Below are positions 58,355 through 64,000 of a stretch of DNA of 64,000 nucleotides, one piece after another (position 1 is the stretch's first letter; the number at the start of each line of letters is the position of its first letter). Under the pieces are notes generated by a model. That model saw nothing but the letters and a program-made list of their open reading frames with translations, ran no database searches and was not told where the DNA came from. Made by a program: the position numbers and the translations under genes. The stretch comes from Bergeyella porcorum (GTDB taxonomy: Bacteria > Bacteroidota > Bacteroidia > Flavobacteriales > Weeksellaceae): NCBI RefSeq assembly GCF_042427575.1, contig NZ_JBHMFD010000007.1:248001-312000 (forward strand), given 5' to 3'.

Positions 58355-60154
58355 TTATTGTTTCTTTGCCCAGTTTGCCATTTTGCGTTCTAGTACTTCT
58401 AGAGGCAAGCAACCTTGGTTGAGCAATTCATCGTGAAAGCTGAATAGTTTAAATTTAGAGCCTAATGACTTTTCATATTGGGTTCTCAGCTCTCGTATTT
58501 TTATAGCACCTGTCTTGTAGCTTAGTGCTTGCCCTGGCATTGCCATATAGCGTTCTATTTCCGCTACGGCAGCACTTTCTTCGTACGCAATATTGCTAAG
58601 GAAATACTTTATTGCCTCTTCTCTTGTCATCTCTCCTGTGTGCAATCCTGTATCTACCACCAGCCTTACAGAGCGTAGCATTTCATCGCTCAAAGCTCCC
58701 ATTTTTTGGTAGGGGTCTTTGTAGAGTCCCAGCTCTTTACCTAAAGATTCTGTGTACAATGCCCAGCCTTCGCCATAAGCTCCTATCCATCCAAATCTCA
58801 TAAATTTAGGCAACGCCTCATTTTCTTGTTGCAAAGAAACCTGATAATGATGCCCTGGAATGGCTTCGTGCAGGAAGAGGGATTCCATACCAGAAGTGAT
58901 GTTAAATTTAGCAGGGTCTGGCAAAGGGATGTAGAAAATACCTGAGCGTTTACCGTCTGGAGTTCCAGGTTTGTATTCTGCACTTGCTGAGGCTTCACGA
59001 AACTTTTCGGTTTGTCTTATTTCAAAGCTGGTTTTGGGCAGGTTGGTAAACATTGTTTTTACCTTTGGCGAAATCTTAGCAAGAATCCCTTGGAAAGCGT
59101 CTAATACTTCTTTAGAAGAGATGTAAGGCATTGCCTTGGGGTCGGTTTTGATGTGAATTAAAAACTCTTCCAAACTACCTTTAAAGCCTAAGGTCTGTTT
59201 TACAGCTTCCATTTCTTTTCGGATTCTGGCAACTTCAGATAAACCTATTTGGTGCAATTCCTCTGGAGATTTTTTGGTGGTGGTCCAGCTTCTTACATAG
59301 TATCGGTAAGTATCATTCCCATTAGGTAGGGCGTTGTAGCCAGAGGTTTCTCTCCCTTTTGGTAAATATTCTTTTTCCAAGAAGTCTGCCATTTTGAGAT
59401 AGGCGGGGATAATTTTCCCTTCAATAGTGGCACGGTATTCATTGGTTAATTTTTGTTGAGATGCCGCAGATATTGATTTTGGAAACTTTCTGATAGCACC
59501 GTAGAAAATATTGGTCTCCCTGTTTTTGGATGTTACTTCCTCAGCCCTCATCTGTGGAATCATTTTTACAACAAGTGTCTTGGGAAGGACGATGTTGTTT
59601 TTCATTCCTTCGCGGAAATTTTCTATTGCAGCATCCATCCAGAGGGGGAATTGTTGCATTCTTTTGAGCCAGTTTTCATAATCCTTCTCATTGTTAAAAG
59701 GCTGTGAACCTTCGCCGCTTCCCAACAGAGGAAAATCTAATGGCAACCCTCCAAACTGCGTAAAGGGGATGTACTCTGGATGGTGGTTGTATTTTTCTAT
59801 CTTATCTTTCAGAGTGTTTTCTAGAACATCGTAGATTACTTTTTTATCATCGGGAAGGCTGGCATAATCTACATTTTTCATTTGGTTCAAAACATCATTG
59901 TAGAAGGCTATTTCGCCCGAGATAAAATCTTTATCAATGTCTATGGGTAGCAAATCATTGTATCGGGCATCTCCCTGATTGGTAGCTTCCAAAGGGAACA
60001 TTTTCAGATATTGCTCGTAGTAATGTGCTGCAATAGAGTCTATCTCTACAGGAGTTGCTTTGGTGATGGGGTAATCTTTCTTTTTGCATCCCAATACAAA
60101 GGGTAAAGCCATCAGCAACAAGAGCAATGTGTGTAGTAATGTTTTATTTTTCAT
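58355..60154 (-). CDS. DUF885 family peptidase-like lipoprotein
   Basis: A 599-residue exported protein. The signal ends MALPFVLGC (lipobox Cys near residue 23) followed by KKKDYP. The catalytic-type motif LFLHEAIPGHHYQV near residue 430 is an HExxH-like zinc site (HEAIPGH), with FGWIGAYGEGWALYTESLGKELG after it, as in DUF885 and related M2/M3-like metallopeptidases. LEATNQGDARYNDLLP near the N-terminus is family-typical. Substrate unknown. A single gene with its own terminator. Confidence 0.88.
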   Translation of the reverse strand: MKNKTLLHTLLLLLMALPFVLGCKKKDYPITKATPVEIDSIAAHYYEQYLKMFPLEATNQGDARYNDLLPIDIDKDFISGEIAFYNDVLNQMKNVDYASLPDDKKVIYDVLENTLKDKIEKYNHHPEYIPFTQFGGLPLDFPLLGSGEGSQPFNNEKDYENWLKRMQQFPLWMDAAIENFREGMKNNIVLPKTLVVKMIPQMRAEEVTSKNRETNIFYGAIRKFPKSISAASQQKLTNEYRATIEGKIIPAYLKMADFLEKEYLPKGRETSGYNALPNGNDTYRYYVRSWTTTKKSPEELHQIGLSEVARIRKEMEAVKQTLGFKGSLEEFLIHIKTDPKAMPYISSKEVLDAFQGILAKISPKVKTMFTNLPKTSFEIRQTEKFREASASAEYKPGTPDGKRSGIFYIPLPDPAKFNITSGMESLFLHEAIPGHHYQVSLQQENEALPKFMRFGWIGAYGEGWALYTESLGKELGLYKDPYQKMGALSDEMLRSVRLVVDTGLHTGEMTREEAIKYFLSNIAYEESAAVAEIERYMAMPGQALSYKTGAIKIRELRTQYEKSLGSKFKLFSFHDELLNQGCLPLEVLERKMANWAKKQ

Positions 60155-60284
60155 CGGTAAAGATTTTTAAAAAGCGAAAATAAGGATAATTTGGAAAGTT
60201 TCCGTGCTTGGATTGTGAGTTATTTTAGAAATAAGTATATTTACAAGCACTTAGTAACATTATAATATCTAAAAATACGGAATT

Positions 60285-60689
60285 ATGAAACAAAAGTTGT
60301 TATTAATGAGTTTGGTTTTGATTTGTAATATTTTATTTAGTCAAAATCACAAGATGGTTTATACTATGAAATACAAGAGAGATTCTACAAACGAACAACT
60401 CGTGAAGAAAAATATGGTATTGCTGGTAGAAAAAGATAAAACGCTATTTATTTCTGAAAATCAATTTGAGCACGATTCCATTAAAATCAACTCAAAAGAT
60501 AAAAGTAGTCAAAGAATATATGATTATGACTTTATGATTTTGGAAGACAAGTCCAAAGAAAAGACTGAACACTTTTTTAGTTTATTGACTGACTTATATT
60601 CTGTAACATTCAACTCACAAAACTTCAATACATTAAGCACTTTCCTACTACAAAAGCAGAAAAAACATATACTAACAAAATTTTTATAA
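60285..60689 (+). CDS. Truncated GLPGLI-family protein
   Basis: A 134-residue exported protein (signal to SQNH, about residue 21). The mature N-terminus MVYTMKYKRDSTNEQLVKKN and VLLVEKDKTLFISENQFEHDS match the start of GLPGLI proteins, as does YDYDFMILEDKSKEKT. The C-terminal half with the cysteine and GLPGLI motif is absent. After about residue 110 the sequence (FNTLSTFLLQKQKKHILTKFL) no longer resembles the family, so the gene appears truncated by deletion or frameshift. It may still be translated. Confidence 0.6.
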   Translation: MKQKLLLMSLVLICNILFSQNHKMVYTMKYKRDSTNEQLVKKNMVLLVEKDKTLFISENQFEHDSIKINSKDKSSQRIYDYDFMILEDKSKEKTEHFFSLLTDLYSVTFNSQNFNTLSTFLLQKQKKHILTKFL

Positions 60690-60717
60690 ATCTACTGAAA
60701 ATTCAGTGGATTTTTTC
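60688..60717 (+). terminator. Terminator before mreB
   Basis: The stem AATCTACTG / CAGTGGATT, with one G-T pair and a 6-base loop, is followed by TTTTTT. Confidence 0.75.
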
Positions 60718-60790
60718 TACATCTTTACCACAAGGAAAAATTTTAACCAAAAATATTAGGAGATAGTTTTTTCAGAAAAATCTAAATTTA

Positions 60791-60798
60791 TATCTTTG
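60791..60798 (+). promoter_or_regulatory. -7 box of the mreBCD-mrdA operon
   Basis: TATCTTTG fits TAnnTTTG and lies 25 bases before the mreB ATG. The TTTG element is replaced by a T run about 20 bases upstream. Confidence 0.6.
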
Positions 60799-60823
60799 TA
60801 AACTTAATAAACTTCGAACAAAA

Positions 60824-61849
60824 ATGGGATTATTTGATATGTTCACGCAAGAGATTGCAATTGACTTAGGGACAGCTAACACACTGATTATACACAACAA
60901 TAAAATCGTTATAGACCAGCCTTCTATTGTGGCAATAGAGCGTTCTACAGGCAAGCCTATTGCAGTAGGAGAGCAGGCAAAGCATATGCAAGGGAAGACT
61001 CACGAGGATATTAAAACCATTCGCCCACTGAAAGATGGAGTGATTGCAGACTTCCACGCTTCGGAGCATATGATAAAGGAATTTATTAAACAAATTCCAG
61101 GAATTAAAGGAAAATTGATTCAACCTGCACTTCGTATCGTGATTTGTATTCCATCAGGAATTACCGAGGTGGAAAAGAGAGCAGTAAGAGATTCCGCCCA
61201 AAAAGTAAATGCCAAAGAGGTGCGTCTTATCTATGAGCCAATGGCAGCCGCTATTGGGGTGGGTATAGATGTGCAAAAACCAGAGGGAAATATGATTATT
61301 GACATAGGTGGTGGTACTACGGAGATTGCTGTGGTATCTTTGGGTGGTATTGTTTGTGATGAATCTGTAAAAATTGCAGGAGATGTATTTACCGATGATA
61401 TTGCCTACTATCTTAGAGAGCAGCATAACCTCTATGTGGGAGAGCGAACAGCGGAGAGAATCAAGATAGAAGTAGGCTCTGCAATGAGCGAGTTGGATAT
61501 AGAAGTGGAAGACATCTCTGTACAAGGTAGGGATTTGATTACGGGTAAACCGAAAGAACTCACAATAGGCTACAAAGAAATTGCCAAAGCATTAGATAAG
61601 TCCATCAGCAGAATAGAAGAAGCTGTGATGAGAACATTGGCATCTACACCGCCAGAACTGGCTGCAGATATCTACAAAACAGGGATTTATCTTGCAGGAG
61701 GTGGTGCCTTGCTAAGAGGTTTGGATGAAAGGCTTCGCAGAAAAACAGATTTACCGGTATTTGTAGCGGAAGACCCACTAAGAGCGGTAGTACGAGGTAC
61801 GGGTATTGCTCTTAAAAATATTGATAAATTCAACTTCTTGATTAAATAA
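60824..61849 (+). CDS. mreB: Rod shape-determining protein MreB
   Basis: A 341-residue bacterial actin that organises the elongasome along the inner membrane. It has the actin-fold ATP-binding segments: EIAIDLGTANTLI (phosphate 1, residues 9-21), MIIDIGGGTTEIAVVSLGGI (phosphate 2, near 157) and IYLAGGGALLRGLDERL (adenosine, near 288). The family N-terminal amphipathic GLFDMFTQ may contact the membrane. It heads the mreB-mreC-mreD-mrdA operon. Confidence 0.97.
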   Translation: MGLFDMFTQEIAIDLGTANTLIIHNNKIVIDQPSIVAIERSTGKPIAVGEQAKHMQGKTHEDIKTIRPLKDGVIADFHASEHMIKEFIKQIPGIKGKLIQPALRIVICIPSGITEVEKRAVRDSAQKVNAKEVRLIYEPMAAAIGVGIDVQKPEGNMIIDIGGGTTEIAVVSLGGIVCDESVKIAGDVFTDDIAYYLREQHNLYVGERTAERIKIEVGSAMSELDIEVEDISVQGRDLITGKPKELTIGYKEIAKALDKSISRIEEAVMRTLASTPPELAADIYKTGIYLAGGGALLRGLDERLRRKTDLPVFVAEDPLRAVVRGTGIALKNIDKFNFLIK

Positions 61850-61877
61850 TTTTTTTTAACGGCTTACGGTTTTTGGG

Positions 61878-62729
61878 ATGGGTTTTCTGTTGAGATTGTT
61901 TTCAAAGAATGCATTGTTTGTTTTCTTCATCTTCTTACAGCTTGTAGCATTGTTGCTCATTTTCAGTAGAAATTCTATGCAGCAGAGTTGGATGGCTGGG
62001 CAAACGGCAGCGTTCAATTCCACCGTTTCAGGCTATATAGATGAGGGAACATCTTATCTGAAATTGAAGGAAATCAATGAACAATTGGTAGTACAGAATA
62101 AGGAGCTGATGGAGCAACTCTATGGAAAACAAGGTGGAGGAAGAGCTGTAATAAGAAATGTGCACGATACTATAGGAGGTGGACAGGTGTTTAATATCAT
62201 TGATGGAGAGATTGTTTATAACAGTATCAATAGGAAGGACAATTATTTCACCATCAACAGAGGTAAACTTCACGGTGTAGGGCCTCAGATGGGTGTTATT
62301 TCTCCTAGGGGAATAGCAGGAATTGTGGTTAATCATACAGAACGCTATGCCTTGGTACAGTCTATACTAAGTACCAATAAGATAAAAATCAATGCCGCAC
62401 TGAAAAACTCTGGGCATTTCGGGACGCTCACTTGGAGAGGAGATGATGCTCGATTGATGCACCTTTCCGATATTCCCAAATATGTTCCTCTAAAAGTAGG
62501 TGATACTGTGATTACAGATGGTAAGTCTTCCATCTTTCCACAAGGCATTATGATAGGTAAAGTAGCCGGTTATCAGGTGGATAGCAAGACAGGGTTTTGG
62601 GATATCTCGGTGGAACTGAGCGAGTCTATGGGGAACCTTAGCAAAGTCTATGTTGTGAGAAACCTAAAGAAAAAAGAGATTGATAAAATACAAGATACCC
62701 TAAACGCCGCATTGAAGAAAAATGATTAG
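61878..62729 (+). CDS. mreC: Rod shape-determining protein MreC
   Basis: A 283-residue bitopic inner-membrane protein. TM is about residues 12-31, followed by a coiled coil (LKLKEINEQLVVQNKELMEQ) and the periplasmic double beta-barrel domain from about residue 100. That domain includes VGPQMGVISPRGIAGIVVN and HFGTLTWRGDD. It links MreB with the cell-wall synthases. mreB ends 28 bases upstream; mreD overlaps its last 8 bases. Confidence 0.94.
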   Translation: MGFLLRLFSKNALFVFFIFLQLVALLLIFSRNSMQQSWMAGQTAAFNSTVSGYIDEGTSYLKLKEINEQLVVQNKELMEQLYGKQGGGRAVIRNVHDTIGGGQVFNIIDGEIVYNSINRKDNYFTINRGKLHGVGPQMGVISPRGIAGIVVNHTERYALVQSILSTNKIKINAALKNSGHFGTLTWRGDDARLMHLSDIPKYVPLKVGDTVITDGKSSIFPQGIMIGKVAGYQVDSKTGFWDISVELSESMGNLSKVYVVRNLKKKEIDKIQDTLNAALKKND

Positions 62730-63228
62730 CAGAAATATTGCAACCGACCTATTGGTAATCGCTGTCTTGGTAGCGTTACAGATATTTGTTCTCAATAGAA
62801 TTACGCTATTTGGGAAGTACACCCCCGTGCTTTATCCTGCGTTTGTGATGTTTTACCCTTTTTTCAGAAATAGATTTGTATTCTTAGGTTTAAGTTTTGT
62901 TTTAGGGCTAAGCATTGATGCTTTTCTTGGAACTTGGGGAATCAACGCCTTTGCTACCACAGCCATTGCGTATTTTAGAACCATTATTTTCAGAACATCT
63001 ACGGATACCTCCACAGATTTTTTCTCTTTTCTTACTTTGCAATGGTCTCAGTTTTTATTTTTCATACTTTCCAGTATTTTTTTGCATCAAATGATTGTAC
63101 AGTATATTGAGTTTTTTAAACTTAGCCGATTTTTTGAAGTCTTTTTCAATATTTTAGCCTCTAGTCTTATATCATTTGTGTTTATTTTGGTTTATGCCTT
63201 AGCATTTAAAATCAAGCAAAAAGTGTGA
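62722..63228 (+). CDS. mreD: Rod shape-determining protein MreD
   Basis: A 168-residue integral membrane protein with five to six helices. It belongs to the divergent MreD family; the clue is its position and segments such as LFGKYTPVLYPAFVMFYPFF and LGLSIDAFLGTWGINAFATT. It starts inside the mreC stop region (8-base overlap), implying coupled translation. The mrdA GTG start overlaps its stop codon. Confidence 0.9.
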   Translation: MISRNIATDLLVIAVLVALQIFVLNRITLFGKYTPVLYPAFVMFYPFFRNRFVFLGLSFVLGLSIDAFLGTWGINAFATTAIAYFRTIIFRTSTDTSTDFFSFLTLQWSQFLFFILSSIFLHQMIVQYIEFFKLSRFFEVFFNILASSLISFVFILVYALAFKIKQKV

Positions 63229-64000
63229 AATCTCAGTATCTTAAAATTACCATCGTTTTATCCGTCCTTGCTGTAATCTTTATCGCAAGGCTTGCTTATT
63301 TACAGCTGTTCACAGACCGATATGCCCTGAATGCCGCCAATACTTCCATCAAAATAGAGTACACTATCCCACAGCGTGGGATTATTTTGGATAGAAATGG
63401 AAGAATCTTGGTGAGTAATATGCCTTCATACGAAATATCCTTTACCCAAGCTTTATTAAAACCAGATTTTGATACCATTGGTTTTTGTAAACTGATGAAC
63501 ATCAGCAAAGAGGATTTTATTCAAAGGATTAAGACTATTAAAAAAGAAAAATACTACTCTCGCGTCACCCCGATGACTTTTATGAAAAACATCACCCGAG
63601 AGGAGATTGCCCGTATCCAAGAAATCATCTTTAAATATCCTGCCTTCAGTATCGTAGAACGCCCTCAGAGACAATACGAAGTTTCCACCTCTGGAAACCT
63701 ACTAGGCTATACCAATGAAGTGGGAGAAAATGACATCAAAAAAGATTCCCTCTATTACCTCCCTGGTGATAACATCGGGAAATCTGGGGTGGAAAAATCC
63801 TACGAAAAAGAACTGAGAGGGATAAAAGGCGTAAAGTATGTTCAGAAAGATATCAAACTGAGAAGCATCGGCTCTTATAAAAATGGAGAATTGGATAGAG
63901 AAGTGGTTTCTGGTAAAGACATTACCCTTACCATAGACTATGATTTGCAGAAGATGGCAGAGGAAATGCTGGTGAACAAAAGAGGAGCCATAGTAGCATT
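63225..64000 (+). CDS. mrdA: Penicillin-binding protein 2 (partial, runs off the window)
   Basis: The first 258 codons of the elongation-specific transpeptidase, beginning with GTG at 63225, which overlaps the mreD stop by 4 bases. The chain shows a short cytoplasmic start (MKSQYLK), TM about residues 8-22, then the dimerisation domain with EYTIPQRGIILDRNGRILVSN. NIGKSGVEKSYEKELRG and GKDITLTIDYDLQKMAEEML mark the transition to the transpeptidase domain. The active-site SxxK lies beyond the window. It cross-links peptidoglycan during rod elongation with MreBCD. Confidence 0.93.
   Translation, partial: MKSQYLKITIVLSVLAVIFIARLAYLQLFTDRYALNAANTSIKIEYTIPQRGIILDRNGRILVSNMPSYEISFTQALLKPDFDTIGFCKLMNISKEDFIQRIKTIKKEKYYSRVTPMTFMKNITREEIARIQEIIFKYPAFSIVERPQRQYEVSTSGNLLGYTNEVGENDIKKDSLYYLPGDNIGKSGVEKSYEKELRGIKGVKYVQKDIKLRSIGSYKNGELDREVVSGKDITLTIDYDLQKMAEEMLVNKRGAIVA

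Overview
The window is a contiguous piece of a chromosome from a member of the Bacteroidota, most likely order Flavobacteriales and probably the Weeksellaceae (Chryseobacterium / Riemerella / Bergeyella neighbourhood). The evidence is AT-rich DNA, flavobacterial promoters (TTTG, about 20 bases, TAnnTTTG), GLPGLI-family and DUF4271/DUF4251/DUF4296 proteins, a fused MurF-alanine racemase, and the LUD-cdsA-psd gene block. The genus is an inference. Almost all of the window is core housekeeping sequence. It holds about 60 protein genes, one tRNA-Asn and two decayed insertion sequences. No prophage, CRISPR array or plasmid module was seen.

Layout. 0-6.5 kb: truncated haemoglobin, Ca2+/H+ antiporter, DUF4271-hemD, oligopeptidase B and a nitrilase-family amidase. 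6.5-15.4 kb: envelope genes, namely a small outer-membrane protein, the site-2 protease RseP, tRNA-Asn, an MCE/MlaD protein, a membrane Fe-S oxidoreductase, the phospholipid genes cdsA and psd behind a LUD protein, an M48 lipoprotein protease and a DUF4251 lipoprotein. 15.4-23.2 kb: methylmalonyl-CoA mutase with its MeaB chaperone, PPK2, a large surface lipoprotein and release factor 1. 23.3-31.9 kb: a patatin-barrel protein, MurF-Alr, thymidine kinase, an acidic protein, a MurC/Mpl-like ligase and rsmI.

31.8-34.9 kb is the most plastic stretch. A 1.5-kb segment with two lipoprotein genes and an XRE regulator is bracketed by 29-bp perfect direct repeats, one of which is the 3' end of rsmI. 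It is followed by a frameshifted IS1182-type remnant, a bacilliredoxin gene, and a striking non-coding array. That array has an ATGTAA-like hexamer every 21 bp (about 20 units), organised in roughly 147-bp higher-order repeats. 34.9-43.2 kb: thioesterase-thiL, a GLPGLI protein, bioB, pepT, HMG-CoA lyase, SufT-like protein, an exonuclease and a YczE-type membrane protein.

43.4-48 kb: a secreted protein with YadA-head-like repeats, an internally deleted IS630 element fused to the 3' remnant of a second copy of the XRE gene, and a two-component system. 48-52.3 kb: polyprenol-phosphate mannose synthase, DUF4296, tgt, LptF/G permease and birA. 52.4-58.4 kb: rsfS-ftsH, a glycosyltransferase containing a 7-bp tandem repeat that could phase-vary it, fabG, bcp and an endonuclease III that lacks the Fe-S cysteines. 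58.4-64 kb: DUF885 peptidase lipoprotein, a truncated GLPGLI gene, and the elongation genes mreB-mreC-mreD-mrdA, with mrdA running off the right edge.

The observations most worth following are the 21-bp-periodic array, the repeat-bounded XRE module with its IS-disrupted second copy, and the heptanucleotide repeat in the glycosyltransferase.
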